Origin: Nocardioides nitrophenolicus
Lineage (GTDB): Bacteria; Actinomycetota; Actinomycetes; Propionibacteriales; Nocardioidaceae
Direction: 5' to 3'
DNA length: 64,000 bases
Assembly (NCBI RefSeq): GCF_016907515.1
Contig: NZ_JAFBBY010000001.1
Coordinates: 1,860,001 to 1,924,000 of the forward strand
The notes below the pieces were generated by a model. It saw only the letters and a list, made by a program, of their open reading frames with translations. It made no database searches and was not told where the DNA came from. The translations under genes were made by a program, and so were the position numbers. Positions 16,530-25,701 of the stretch are shown here, piece after piece. The first letter of the stretch is position 1. The number at the start of each line of letters is the position of its first letter.

Positions 16530-17972
16530 ATGGCTGACCACGCACCGGACCCCGCACTGCAGTACCTCGACGGCGAGCTCGTCGGCTCCGCCGCGACCGC
16601 CGAGGCGACCGATCCCGCGACCGGGACGAGCATCGGCAGCTTCGCCGACGGCGGCGCGGAGGACGCGGCGGCCGCCGTCGCCGCGGCCCGCGCGGCCTTC
16701 GACCGCACCGACTGGTCCCGCGACCGTGCGCTCCGCCACCGCGTCCTGCTCCAGATGGCCGACCTGCTCGAAGAGCGGTCCGGACTGTTCGTCGAGGCGC
16801 TGGCCCGCGAGAACGGCAAGACGCTCGGCGAGGCCGGCTTCGAGATCAGCCTGACCATCCCCAAGCTGCGCTACTACGCCGCGCTCGCGCTGACCGAGGC
16901 CGGCCGAGCGGGCGAGGTGGCGCCCGGGCTGATCCAGCGCAGCGTGCCCGAGGCGGCGGGCGTCGCCGGCGTGATCGTCCCGTGGAACTCCCCGGTCGTG
17001 CTGGCCGTCCGCTCGTTCGCTCCGGCGTTGGCCGCCGGCTGCACGGTCGCGATGAAGATGCCGGCGCAGACCGGGCTGGTCAACGGCATGCTGCACCAGC
17101 TGTTCGCCGACACCCCCGACCTGCCCGCCGGCGTGGTCAACTCCGTCACCGAGTCCGGCTCCGCGCTCGCCGAGCTGCTGGTGTCGTCGCCCGACGTCGA
17201 CGTCGTGAGCTACACCGGCAGCACCCGGGTCGGCCGGATCATCATGGCCGGCGCCGCCGCCCGGCTGAAGCGGGTCTCCCTCGAGCTGGGCGGCAAGTCA
17301 CCGATGATCGTCTTCCCCGACGCCGACCTCGACGCCGTCATCCCGACCCTCACCGCCGCGGTGACGACCTTCGCCGGTCAGTTCTGCATGACCGGCAGCC
17401 GGATCCTCGCCCACGCCGACATCGCCGAGGAGCTCGCGGAGCGTCTGGTCGCCTCGCTCGCCGCGGTCGAGGTCGGCCCCGGAGGCGACCCGGCCAGCCA
17501 GATGGGCGCGATGATCGATGCCGCCAACGCCGCACGGGTCGACGCGACCGTCCAGGCCGCATTGGACGACGGCTCGGCCACCGCGCTGCTGCGGGGCGGA
17601 CAGCGCGCCGGCACCGCCTTCTACGAGCCCAGCCTGCTGGTCGTCGCCGACGTCACCGCGCCGATCGTCCAGGACGAGGTGTTCGGTCCGGTCGCGACGT
17701 TCGAGACGTTCACCGACGAGGACGACGCGGTGGCGCGGGCCAATGCCACCGACTACGGCCTGGCCGCGTCGGTCTGGAGCCGCGACGTCGACCTCCCGGC
17801 GCGGGTCGCGAGCCGGCTCCGGGCCGGCACCGTGTGGACCAACGCGTGGGCGGTGGTGACCGACTTCTTCGAGGAGGGTGGCTTCAAGCAGTCCGGAGTC
17901 GGCCGGCTGAACGGCGTCGCGGCCCTGGGCGAGTTCCAGGAGATCAAGACCTACGTCCAGAGGTACGCATGA
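16530..17972 (+). CDS. Aldehyde dehydrogenase of the gentisate operon
   Basis: A 480-aa NAD(P)-dependent aldehyde dehydrogenase, with catalytic Glu in ELGGKSP (about residue 253) and catalytic Cys in GQFCMTGSR (about 286). Its place at the head of a gentisate operon suggests that it oxidises an aromatic aldehyde, for example a hydroxybenzaldehyde, to the acid feeding gentisate; no hydroxylase for the next step lies in this operon. Its stop codon overlaps the dioxygenase start (ATGA). It is less similar in sequence to the aldehyde dehydrogenase at 2438 than the shared family would suggest. Confidence 0.93.
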   Translation: MADHAPDPALQYLDGELVGSAATAEATDPATGTSIGSFADGGAEDAAAAVAAARAAFDRTDWSRDRALRHRVLLQMADLLEERSGLFVEALARENGKTLGEAGFEISLTIPKLRYYAALALTEAGRAGEVAPGLIQRSVPEAAGVAGVIVPWNSPVVLAVRSFAPALAAGCTVAMKMPAQTGLVNGMLHQLFADTPDLPAGVVNSVTESGSALAELLVSSPDVDVVSYTGSTRVGRIIMAGAAARLKRVSLELGGKSPMIVFPDADLDAVIPTLTAAVTTFAGQFCMTGSRILAHADIAEELAERLVASLAAVEVGPGGDPASQMGAMIDAANAARVDATVQAALDDGSATALLRGGQRAGTAFYEPSLLVVADVTAPIVQDEVFGPVATFETFTDEDDAVARANATDYGLAASVWSRDVDLPARVASRLRAGTVWTNAWAVVTDFFEEGGFKQSGVGRLNGVAALGEFQEIKTYVQRYA

Positions 17973-19114
17973 GCACCGCGCCCTCGCCCCTCCACCTCAC
18001 CGCCGTCGACGCCCCCGACCAGCCGGTCGTCAGCCCCGAGCTCGTCGCGCTCTACCGCGGCTTCGAGGACGAGCTGCTCGTCCCGCTCTGGACCGAGATC
18101 GGCGACCTCATGCCCGCCCACCCGCGCCCGCGCGCGGTACCGCACCTGTGGCGCTGGCAGGCGCTGCGCGCGCTGGCCGAGCGGGCCGGCGACCTGGTAC
18201 CGGTCGGCCGCGGCGGTGAGCGGCGCGCGATCGCGCTGGCCAACCCGGCCCTCGGCGGACGTCCGTTCGCGACCCCGACCCTCTGGGCCGCGATCCAGTA
18301 CCTGATGCCCGGCGAGGACGCCCCCGAGCACCGCCACACCCAGCACGCCTTCCGGTTCGTGGTCGAGGGCGCCGGGGTCTGGACGGTCGTCGGCGGCGAC
18401 GCCGTACCGATGAACCGCGGCGACCTCCTGCCCCAGGCCGGCTGGAACTGGCACGCCCACCACAACGCCACCCGCGAGCCGATGGCGTGGATCGACGGCC
18501 TCGACATCCCGCTGCAGTACGCGGTGGACGCCCAGTTCTTCGAGTTCGGCCGCGACACCCTCGACGAGGAGGAGCGGACCACCCCGGAGCGCTCGCGCTC
18601 CGAGCGACTGTGGGCTCACCCCGGCCTGCGACCGCTCGCCGCGACCCCGACCGGGCCGGGGACGCCTCTCCTGTCCTACAAGTGGGCACACACCGACCGG
18701 GCCCTCGCCGACCAGCTCGCGCTGGCGGCCGACGGGCACCAGGGCTGCGTCGCGCCCGGTCACGCGGCCGTCCGCTACTCCGATCCCGCCACCGGCTCCG
18801 ACGTGCTGCCCACGATCCGGGCCGAGATGCACCGGATCACCCGCGGCACCGAGACCGCGCCGGTGCGCGAGACCGGGTCGTCGGTCTACCAGGTGTTCGA
18901 CGGCTCGGGCACCGTCATGGTCGGCGACGCGACCTGGACCGTCTCCCGCGGCGACCTGTTCGTCGTGCCCTCGTGGCTGCCGTTCTCGGCCCGTTCCGAG
19001 GCCGGTGCGTCCGACTCCGACTCCGGCGCCCTCGACCTGTTCCGCTTCTCCGACGCGCCCCTCTTCGAGGCGCTCCGGCTCCACCGCACCCAGACCCACA
19101 GCAAGGACGACTGA
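17969..19114 (+). CDS. Gentisate 1,2-dioxygenase
   Basis: Opens the ring of gentisate to maleylpyruvate with Fe(II). A 381-aa double-cupin protein: the N-terminal cupin keeps the metal-binding pattern HRHTQHAFRFVVEG and a later His in WHAHHN, while the C-terminal cupin lacks the clustered histidines, as in known gentisate dioxygenases. ATG 17969 overlaps the preceding stop. The next two genes supply the hydrolase and isomerase of the same pathway, which supports gentisate over salicylate or 1-hydroxy-2-naphthoate as substrate, though these relatives are hard to separate. Confidence 0.88.
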   Translation: MSTAPSPLHLTAVDAPDQPVVSPELVALYRGFEDELLVPLWTEIGDLMPAHPRPRAVPHLWRWQALRALAERAGDLVPVGRGGERRAIALANPALGGRPFATPTLWAAIQYLMPGEDAPEHRHTQHAFRFVVEGAGVWTVVGGDAVPMNRGDLLPQAGWNWHAHHNATREPMAWIDGLDIPLQYAVDAQFFEFGRDTLDEEERTTPERSRSERLWAHPGLRPLAATPTGPGTPLLSYKWAHTDRALADQLALAADGHQGCVAPGHAAVRYSDPATGSDVLPTIRAEMHRITRGTETAPVRETGSSVYQVFDGSGTVMVGDATWTVSRGDLFVVPSWLPFSARSEAGASDSDSGALDLFRFSDAPLFEALRLHRTQTHSKDD

Positions 19115-19932
19115 TGAAGCTCGCCACCCTCCGCACCTCCTCCGGCACCCGCGCGGTCCGCCGCGACGGCGACCTCCTCGTCGACCTCGGGTACGCCGAC
19201 CTCGGCGCCTGGCTGGCCGCCGGCTCGCCCGCGGCGCCGGCCGGCGCGACGACCTGGCCGGTCGCCGGGGCCGACTTCGCGCCCGTCGTGCCCCACCCCG
19301 CCAAGGTGATCTGTGTGGGCCACAACTACACCAACCACATCAGGGAGATGGGACGCGAGCTGCCGTCGTACCCGACGCTCTTCACCAAGTTCGCCGACAG
19401 CCTGATCGGCGCCGACGACCCGCTGCGGGCTCCGGCCGAGGCGCCCGACATCGACTGGGAGGTCGAGCTGGTCATCGTGATCGGCCAGGAGGTGCGCCGC
19501 GCCACCGAGAGCCAGGCCGAGGCCGCGATCGCCGGCTTCACGGTCATGAACGACATCTCGATGCGCGACTGGCAGTTCCGCACCGTCGAGTGGACCCAGG
19601 GCAAGATCTGGGAGGCGTCCACGCCGGTCGGTCCCTACCTGGTCTCGCCCGACGAGGTCGGCGGCGTCCGGCCCGCACTCCGCGTCTCGACCACGGTCGA
19701 CGGTGAGATCGTGCAGTCCGACGACACCGGCACCCTGCTCTTCGACCCGGTCACGCTCGTGCGGTACATCTCGACGATCACCACGCTGCGCCCCGGCGAC
19801 CTGATCGCCACCGGCACCCCGGGCGGCGTCGGGCACGCCCGCGACCCGAAGGTCTACCTGCGCCCGGGCCAGACCGTGGTGGCCGCGATCGACGGTCTCG
19901 GCGCGTGCACCACGCTGGTCGAGGCGGGCTGA
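19114..19932 (+). CDS. Fumarylpyruvate hydrolase (FAH family)
   Basis: Cleaves fumarylpyruvate to fumarate and pyruvate, the last step of the gentisate pathway. A 272-aa FAH-fold protein with the metal-binding EVE triad region (DIDWEVELVIVIG) and the signature MNDISMRDWQ. The start overlaps the dioxygenase stop as TGATG, and the stop overlaps the isomerase start. Substrate is inferred from operon context. Confidence 0.9.
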   Translation: MKLATLRTSSGTRAVRRDGDLLVDLGYADLGAWLAAGSPAAPAGATTWPVAGADFAPVVPHPAKVICVGHNYTNHIREMGRELPSYPTLFTKFADSLIGADDPLRAPAEAPDIDWEVELVIVIGQEVRRATESQAEAAIAGFTVMNDISMRDWQFRTVEWTQGKIWEASTPVGPYLVSPDEVGGVRPALRVSTTVDGEIVQSDDTGTLLFDPVTLVRYISTITTLRPGDLIATGTPGGVGHARDPKVYLRPGQTVVAAIDGLGACTTLVEAG

Positions 19933-20534
19933 TGTCGCTGACCTGGATGCGGGACGGCACCTCGCTCTTCCTCGACGCCGTCGACCACCTCGGCGACGAC
20001 GACTACGCCGCGCCGAGCGGGCTGCCCGGGTGGACCCGCGCCCACCTGGTCGCCCATGTCGCCGCCAACGCCGACGCGCTGCGCAACCTCGTCCACTGGG
20101 CGGCCACCGGCGTCGAGACCCCGATGTACGCCTCGCCGCGGCAACGCGCCGACGACATCGCGGCCGGCGCCCTGCGCGCACCGGCCGACCTGCGGTTCTG
20201 GGCGCACTCGTCCGCGGCCGCCCTGGCCGGCGACCTGGGCGGCCTCGACGAGTCCCGGTGGCAGGCGTCCGTGGTCACCGCCCAGGGGCGCACGGTGCCC
20301 GCCACCGAGATCCTCTGGATGCGCTCGCGCGAGGTGTGGATCCACGCCGTCGACCTCGACACCGGCATCACGTTCGCGGACCTGCCCACGGACTTCCTCA
20401 CCCGGCTCGTCGACGAGATCGCGGCCCGGCGCGGGCTCGACGACGTCCCGGCCGGGCCGCTGGCGGACGTGGCGGCGTACCTCGCCGGGCGCCCGCACGG
20501 CCTCGACGCCGAGCCGCTGGGCCCCTGGCTCTGA
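19932..20534 (+). CDS. Mycothiol-dependent maleylpyruvate isomerase
   Basis: Converts maleylpyruvate to fumarylpyruvate using mycothiol, the actinobacterial thiol. A 200-aa DinB-like four-helix protein of the MDMPI family. The expected metal ligands are visible: a His in RAHLVAHVAANAD and a Glu and His in SREVWIHAVDLD. The ATG overlaps the hydrolase stop. It completes the gentisate route to fumarate and pyruvate. The use of mycothiol is known for the family, not shown here. Confidence 0.9.
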   Translation: MSLTWMRDGTSLFLDAVDHLGDDDYAAPSGLPGWTRAHLVAHVAANADALRNLVHWAATGVETPMYASPRQRADDIAAGALRAPADLRFWAHSSAAALAGDLGGLDESRWQASVVTAQGRTVPATEILWMRSREVWIHAVDLDTGITFADLPTDFLTRLVDEIAARRGLDDVPAGPLADVAAYLAGRPHGLDAEPLGPWL

Positions 20535-20544
20535 GCGACGGGGC

Positions 20545-21387
20545 TCAGCGCAGGACCTGGCGGATCTCGCCGATCCCCTCGACCCGCGACACGAGGACGT
20601 CGCCCGCGCTCAGGTAGCGCGGGGGCGTCCGGCCCATGCCGACGCCGTCGGGCGTCCCGGTGAAGACGACGTCGCCCGGGTAGAGCTCGACCACGCGGGA
20701 GAGCTCGGCGATGGTGTGCGGGATGCTCGAGATCAGGTGCCGGGTGCGGCCGTCCTGCACCACCTCGCCGTTGACGGTGCAGCTGAGCCGCAGGTCGTCG
20801 GGGTCGTCCAGCTCGTCGGGCGTGACCAACCACGGGCCGACCGGCGAGAAGCCCGCGAACGACTTCCAGAGGCTGAACTGCGGCGCGGGCCCGGCGAGCT
20901 GGCGGGCCCGCTCGGAGAGGTCCTGGCCGACGCTCAGGCCGGCGACGGCCGACCAGGCGTCCGCCTCGGCCAGGTCCCGGCCGCCGGAGCCGAGGATCGC
21001 GACCACCTCGACCTCCCAGTCGACGTCCCCCTCGGGCAGGTCGACGACGACGTCCGCGCCGGTCAGGCTGCTCGCGAACTTGGTGAAGACGGGCGGCAGG
21101 CCGTCGGGCCGGCCGAGACCCGTCTCGTCGGCGTGCGCCGCGTAGTTGAGCCCGATCGCGAAGATCTGGCGTGGCCGCGGCGACGGGCAGCCGAGGGCGT
21201 CGGGGCGCAGGGGGAGGTCCCAGGCGGGCTCCCAGCCGTCGTACCAGGCGACGAGCTCGCCCCAGCGCGGGTAGAGCAGGGCGGGGTCGGCGGCGAAGAG
21301 GCCGTCGCTGGAGGCGGCCAGGTCGGCTCCGAGCGTGCCGTCGGTGTTGACGAGGACCGCACGGCCCTCGAGGTTGGCGATGCGCAT
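20545..21387 (-). CDS. FAH-family hydrolase, second copy
   Basis: A 280-aa fumarylacetoacetate-hydrolase-fold protein with the metal triad region GDVDWEVEVVAILG and the later TGTPDGVGMG. Members hydrolyse or decarboxylate oxo-dienoates from ring cleavage. It is the last gene of the minus-strand aromatic operon, 16 bp after IclR, so it probably acts on a product of the extradiol dioxygenase. It is only distantly similar to the hydrolase at 19114. Confidence 0.9.
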   Translation of the reverse strand: MRIANLEGRAVLVNTDGTLGADLAASSDGLFAADPALLYPRWGELVAWYDGWEPAWDLPLRPDALGCPSPRPRQIFAIGLNYAAHADETGLGRPDGLPPVFTKFASSLTGADVVVDLPEGDVDWEVEVVAILGSGGRDLAEADAWSAVAGLSVGQDLSERARQLAGPAPQFSLWKSFAGFSPVGPWLVTPDELDDPDDLRLSCTVNGEVVQDGRTRHLISSIPHTIAELSRVVELYPGDVVFTGTPDGVGMGRTPPRYLSAGDVLVSRVEGIGEIRQVLR

Positions 21388-21403
21388 GCTGCTTCTCTCT
21401 CGG

Positions 21404-22168
21404 TCAGGGTCGCGGGCGGCGGCGATGCGCCAGGGCGACCGATGCGTTGTGCGCGAGCAGGCGCAGCTCGCGCACGTGGCGGGTGAAGTCGCGGGGCGCA
21501 TTCTCCCGCTCGACCGTCATCGCCGCGACCACCCGACCGAGGGGGTCGAGCACGGGCGCGGCGATGGCGTAGTGGTCGAGCCGGTACTCCGCCACCTCGG
21601 TGGCGTAGCCCTGGGCCCGGATCAGGCTGAGCTCGGCCCGCAGCTTCCTGGGATCGATGATGGTCTGCGGGGTGTAGCGCGGCAGCCGCAGGTCGACGAT
21701 CCGGTCGACGAGCTCGGGTGGCGAGAACGCCAGGATCGCCTTGCCCATCGCCGTGCAGTGCACCGGGATGCGCTGGCCGTCGCGCAACGGGTTCTCCGCG
21801 TGGACGTCGGTCGAGGCCTCCAGGAGGTAGAGCACCTCGTCGCCGTCGAGCATCCCGAGGGCCACGGTGCCCTGGGTCTGGTCCCGCAGGATCCGCAGGA
21901 AGGGCTTGATCTGGCGGCGGACCACCCGCACCCGCGGCACCAGCTCACCGAGCTCGAAGAGCCGCGGGCCCAGCTGGTAGGCACGGTCGGCGTGCTCCAG
22001 CACGCGGTGCCGGACCAGCGCCTGGGCGAGCCGGTAGACCGTCGTCTTGGGCAGTCCCGTGCGGGTCACCAGCTGGCCCAGGGTGAGGCTGTCCTGGTCG
22101 TGCCCGAAGGCGTCGAGGACCACGAACAGCCGGTCCAGGTAGGAGTCCGCGCCGTCGGTGGAGGTCAC
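21404..22168 (-). CDS. IclR family regulator of the extradiol/carboxylase operon
   Basis: A 254-aa regulator. Winged helix at about residues 10-65 (LTLGQLVTRTGLPKTTVYRLAQAL), then the IclR effector domain (VHCTAMGKAILAF, YATEVAEYRLDHYAIAAPV). The GTG at 22168 overlaps the upstream hydrolase stop (GTGA), so the regulator is made from within the operon it probably controls. Its likely site is the dyad at 30204-30220 in the divergent promoter region. Confidence 0.9.
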   Translation of the reverse strand: MTSTDGADSYLDRLFVVLDAFGHDQDSLTLGQLVTRTGLPKTTVYRLAQALVRHRVLEHADRAYQLGPRLFELGELVPRVRVVRRQIKPFLRILRDQTQGTVALGMLDGDEVLYLLEASTDVHAENPLRDGQRIPVHCTAMGKAILAFSPPELVDRIVDLRLPRYTPQTIIDPRKLRAELSLIRAQGYATEVAEYRLDHYAIAAPVLDPLGRVVAAMTVERENAPRDFTRHVRELRLLAHNASVALAHRRRPRP

Positions 22169-23052
22169 GGCGCGGCAGCGACCGTCCCACCCGCGACGAC
22201 CCGGTCGAAGAACGCCAGGATCCTCTCGTTGACGGCCTCCGGCCGGTCGTTCTGGCACTGGTGGCCGCAGTCCTCGAGCTCCTCGTAGGTGGCGTTCGGC
22301 AACATCGCGGCGAGCTCGCGCGCCTGGCTGATCGGCGCGAACTTGTCGTCCACGCCCCACAGCACGTGCTGGGGGAAGGTCGCCAGCTCGAGCCGCCCCT
22401 TCAGCGCGAACCGCTGCCACAGGTTGGGGTCGCTCGCCAGTCGCCGCTGGTAGGCGCCCATCGATCGCCAGGCGTCCATCGCGGCCGGCTCGGCCGCGAT
22501 CTTGACCCGGGCCTTCACGAGCTCGTCGCTCGGCGGCGTGTGCAGCAGGCCCTCGAGGAACGCGCGCAGCGGCTCCTCGGTGCCGTCGAACGCCTTGAGC
22601 GCCTGCCGGGCCGGCAGGTGGTCGGGGTTCGCGATCCCCATCGCGTAGGCCACCGTCCCCGACGAGATCGTGAACAGGCCGAGCACCTCGTCGGGGTTGT
22701 CGAGCGCGAACTTCGTGGCGACGTACGCCCCGGCCGAGTTGCCGACCAGGCCCACCGCCTCGCCGCAGACGGTGTCGACGAAGTCGCGCAGCTGACGGGC
22801 GTGCGCCTCGTGTGAGAAGTCCGCGCCCTTGGGGCGGTCGGACCAGCCGTAGCCGTAGAGGTCGGGCGCCAGCACCCGGTAGCGCTCGGCCAGCGCCGGG
22901 ATCGTGGCGGGCCAGGAGAACCGGGCGGCGGCGCCCGGTCCTCCGCCGTGGACCAGGACGAGGGGCGTGCCCTCGCCCGCCTCGAGGTAGTGGGTACGAC
23001 GCCCGTCGGCGAGCCGCACGAACCGGCTGCTCCAGCCCTCGACCGTGCTCAC
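22165..23052 (-). CDS. Alpha/beta hydrolase, likely meta-cleavage product hydrolase
   Basis: A 295-aa alpha/beta hydrolase. Oxyanion-hole motif LVHGGGPGAAARFSW, nucleophile elbow GNSAGA, acid in VLWGVDDKFAP and catalytic His in EDCGHQCQNDRPE are all in order. The HGGGPGA pattern is typical of C-C bond hydrolases acting on ring-cleavage products. Both ends overlap neighbours (GTGA), with the extradiol dioxygenase immediately upstream. Confidence 0.9.
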   Translation of the reverse strand: MSTVEGWSSRFVRLADGRRTHYLEAGEGTPLVLVHGGGPGAAARFSWPATIPALAERYRVLAPDLYGYGWSDRPKGADFSHEAHARQLRDFVDTVCGEAVGLVGNSAGAYVATKFALDNPDEVLGLFTISSGTVAYAMGIANPDHLPARQALKAFDGTEEPLRAFLEGLLHTPPSDELVKARVKIAAEPAAMDAWRSMGAYQRRLASDPNLWQRFALKGRLELATFPQHVLWGVDDKFAPISQARELAAMLPNATYEELEDCGHQCQNDRPEAVNERILAFFDRVVAGGTVAAAP

Positions 23053-23996
23053 GACAGCGTCCACTGGCCCACGGCCATGCCGAGGACGGCCCGGTAGAAC
23101 GGCTCGTACTCCAAGAAGTCCGGCTCCACGCCGTCGCCGACCGCGCCGGCCAGGACGACGGTCTGGCGCAGCTCGACCTGGCCGTGGGCCAGCAGGTCGT
23201 CCGACGTGAGCTCGGCCAGCCGCGAGCCCCGGCCGGCCCGGAGGTCGGCGACGACCTGGCGGTCGAAGTCGGCGCTGATCGAGCCGAGCGTGAAGGGCCC
23301 GTCGTAGTGCTTCCACGGATAGCCGGCCGTGAAGTGCGAGAAGCCGCCCGAGGAGTAGAGCATCACCTTGCGGTCGGGGGCGTAGGACTCGATGGCCTCC
23401 CGGATCAGCTGGCCGACGCGGTAGCAGCGGCTGGGGTTGGGCCCGGGGTGATGGATGGAGTTGAGGAACACCAGCACGACGGTGGTCTCCCCCTCGGGGT
23501 CGAGGTAGCGCAGCGGCTCGTAGTGCGCGTGGTCGCGCAGCCGGCCGTCCTCGAAGCCCTCGGTCCACGCCATGTCGACGTCGGCCTCGACGCACGTCTC
23601 GAGGATCCGGCGCGACAGCTCCTGGTCGGAGCGATAGGTCACCGGTTCGCCGGACTCCCCCGTGATGGTGAACTCCGCGCCGGTGTAGACCGCGAACTGC
23701 GGGCGCAGCGGGTCGGTGAAGTTCTCGTCCTGGTCGTCACCGACGAGCACCAGGACGTCGGGCCGGTCGGTGCGCACGGACGCGCGCAGGGCCTCGAAGC
23801 CGGCCTTGATCGGCGCGTGCCGGACCAGGTTCTCGGCCAGGGTCTCGGCGAGCGCCTCGGGCTGCTCGGCCGGCGCCGGTACGCCGTTGAGCCGCTCGTA
23901 GTTGCGCCGGGTGGCCTGGCGCCGGCGATCCCAGTCGTCGGGGGCCAAGAAGGCGTAGGCGTGCGACGACACCATCGCCTTGGTCAGGTTGGACAT
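23049..23996 (-). CDS. Class III (LigB-type) extradiol ring-cleavage dioxygenase
   Basis: A 315-aa protein of the LigB catalytic-subunit family, which cleaves catechol-type rings beside the two hydroxyls using Fe(II). Expected metal and acid residues appear in order: an early His (SSHAYAF), DDQDENF near residue 88, a His in EPLRYLDPEG/NSIHHPGP and YSSGGFSHF near 225. No separate small LigA-like subunit is seen. It sits between the hydrolase and DoxX in the operon. The exact catechol cannot be deduced. Confidence 0.85.
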   Translation of the reverse strand: MSNLTKAMVSSHAYAFLAPDDWDRRRQATRRNYERLNGVPAPAEQPEALAETLAENLVRHAPIKAGFEALRASVRTDRPDVLVLVGDDQDENFTDPLRPQFAVYTGAEFTITGESGEPVTYRSDQELSRRILETCVEADVDMAWTEGFEDGRLRDHAHYEPLRYLDPEGETTVVLVFLNSIHHPGPNPSRCYRVGQLIREAIESYAPDRKVMLYSSGGFSHFTAGYPWKHYDGPFTLGSISADFDRQVVADLRAGRGSRLAELTSDDLLAHGQVELRQTVVLAGAVGDGVEPDFLEYEPFYRAVLGMAVGQWTLS

Positions 23997-24023
23997 CTCA
24001 CTCGTTCCTCTTGGTGGTAATGG

Positions 24024-24374
24024 TCAGGGCATGGCGAGCAGCAGCAGGCCGCCCAGGACGGCGGTGTTCTTGACGAGCTGGGTGAGCTCGCGGCCGCGCT
24101 CGGCCCGGTCGGCGGCCCGCCAGAAGGCATGACCGCCGATCGTGGTGAGCACCAGCAGGACGCCCAGGCCGGAGGCCACCCAGGTGCGCTGCCAGCCGGT
24201 GACCAGGAGCAGACCGAGCACGACCATCGCCGCCCCGTTGGCGCGTACGGCGAGCAGCGGCGGGTTGCCGAACCACGCCGCCTTGGCGCGGCGCGGCTCC
24301 GGGTCGCGGGCGGTCGCCGCGCCGTTGAGGACGAACAGCAGCGCGATGAGCGACCGGGCGACCAGCTCACCCAC
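24024..24374 (-). CDS. DoxX family membrane protein
   Basis: A 116-aa integral membrane protein with about four hydrophobic helices and the DoxX N-terminal pattern ARSLIALLFVLNGA. DoxX-like proteins occur in redox and aromatic gene clusters but their role is unclear. It overlaps the Rieske oxygenase gene by 8 bp, so it is translationally coupled. Confidence 0.85.
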   Translation of the reverse strand: MGELVARSLIALLFVLNGAATARDPEPRRAKAAWFGNPPLLAVRANGAAMVVLGLLLVTGWQRTWVASGLGVLLVLTTIGGHAFWRAADRAERGRELTQLVKNTAVLGGLLLLAMP

Positions 24375-25677
24375 GGGCGGCTTCCTGGGCCCGGCGCCGG
24401 TCGGCGACCTCGGCCGCGATCCGGCGCGGGTCCTCGCCCTCGGCGATCACCCGGGCGATCACGTTGATCTCGGGGAAGCCGTTGTCCTCGGGCCGGTGCA
24501 CCGTGCCGGGCGCCGGCTCGCCGGCGTCGATCCGCTTGATCGCGTCGAGCATCGAGCGACGCAGCGCGATGACCGACCGGTCGCTGTAGCCGAGGTTCTC
24601 CTGGAGCCGGTCCTGGATCGCGCCGCCGGACTCGCAGATCACGGCGTCGTGGATCTCGAAGCCGAGGCCGAGCCCGTTGGTGGGGAGCCGGGAGGCCATC
24701 TGGGCACGGTTCTGGAGGTGGTGGTTCTCGCGGGTGCGCTTCATCCGGTAGCCGGGCAGCAGCTCGTCGACGCCGAGGAGCGCCTTGGCCAGGCGCGCCT
24801 TGTCGACCGCCTCGCTGCGGCGGAAGACCAGCACGAACTTCCAGTGGCTCTCGTCGTCGATCGGGACGTGCCAGTGCACCTGGTGCCCGTCGATCCCCTG
24901 GACGGCGCCCGGGAAGACCGCGACATTGGGCAACAGGAACGACTGGATCTTGAGGTACTTGCCTTCGGGCGCCTTCCGGGTGGTGAACTCGGTGAACCCG
25001 TAGTCGGTGTACTCCACCTCCATCTCGGGCGCCTTGTCCTCGTTGATCAGCTCGACGGCGTTCTTGGACCCGCCGGGCGCGCTGCGCTCGAGCTCCCGGT
25101 GGCTGTCCGCCTCCTCGGGATAGAAGACGTGGAGGAAGCCGAGGTGCGACTGGTCGAGGTTGCCCTCGTTGGCCTGCAGGTGGTTGCAGGCGTGGAACAC
25201 CTTGGTGACGTAGGTGTTCGCCTCGCCGTGGCGCAGGAACTCGTAGTCGGGGAACTCCGGCGGCTCGTCGTCGCCGAGATAGGCGAACAGCAGCCCGGCC
25301 CGCTCGACGACCGGCGGCGCGTGCAGCCTGATCCGGTCGGCGAAGCCGCGGCCCTCGGGCTCCGGCGGCTGCTCGACGCACTGTCCGGTCACGTCGTACT
25401 TCCAGCCATGGTAGAGACAGCGCAAGCCCTCCGGCTCGCACACGCCATAGCTCAGGTCCGCGCCGCGGTGGGCGCACAGCCGCGCCATCAGCCCTGGTAC
25501 GCCGTCCGCGTTGCGGAAGGCGACGTAGTCCTCACCGAGGATCGTCAACGGCAGCGGTGCCTGGTTGTCGACCTCCTCGGACAGCGCGACCGGCTGCCAG
25601 TAGCGCCGCATCAGCCGGCCGCAGGGGTCCTGCGGCCCGGTCCGGATCAGCTGGTCCATCACATCCTGGGCGAACAT
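24367..25677 (-). CDS. Rieske non-heme iron oxygenase, large subunit
   Basis: Hydroxylates or O-demethylates an aromatic ring. A 436-aa protein with the Rieske [2Fe-2S] ligands CAHRGAD and CLYHGWKYD (Cys-X-His and Cys-X2-His), then the mononuclear iron region NHLQANEGNLDQSHLGFLH. The size and single-subunit look resemble phthalate-type or O-demethylase oxygenases. No reductase or ferredoxin gene lies in the operon, so electrons must come from elsewhere. Confidence 0.92.
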   Translation of the reverse strand: MFAQDVMDQLIRTGPQDPCGRLMRRYWQPVALSEEVDNQAPLPLTILGEDYVAFRNADGVPGLMARLCAHRGADLSYGVCEPEGLRCLYHGWKYDVTGQCVEQPPEPEGRGFADRIRLHAPPVVERAGLLFAYLGDDEPPEFPDYEFLRHGEANTYVTKVFHACNHLQANEGNLDQSHLGFLHVFYPEEADSHRELERSAPGGSKNAVELINEDKAPEMEVEYTDYGFTEFTTRKAPEGKYLKIQSFLLPNVAVFPGAVQGIDGHQVHWHVPIDDESHWKFVLVFRRSEAVDKARLAKALLGVDELLPGYRMKRTRENHHLQNRAQMASRLPTNGLGLGFEIHDAVICESGGAIQDRLQENLGYSDRSVIALRRSMLDAIKRIDAGEPAPGTVHRPEDNGFPEINVIARVIAEGEDPRRIAAEVADRRRAQEAARG

Positions 25678-25701
25678 GCTCGTTGTCTCCGTTCTCTGTC
25701 G

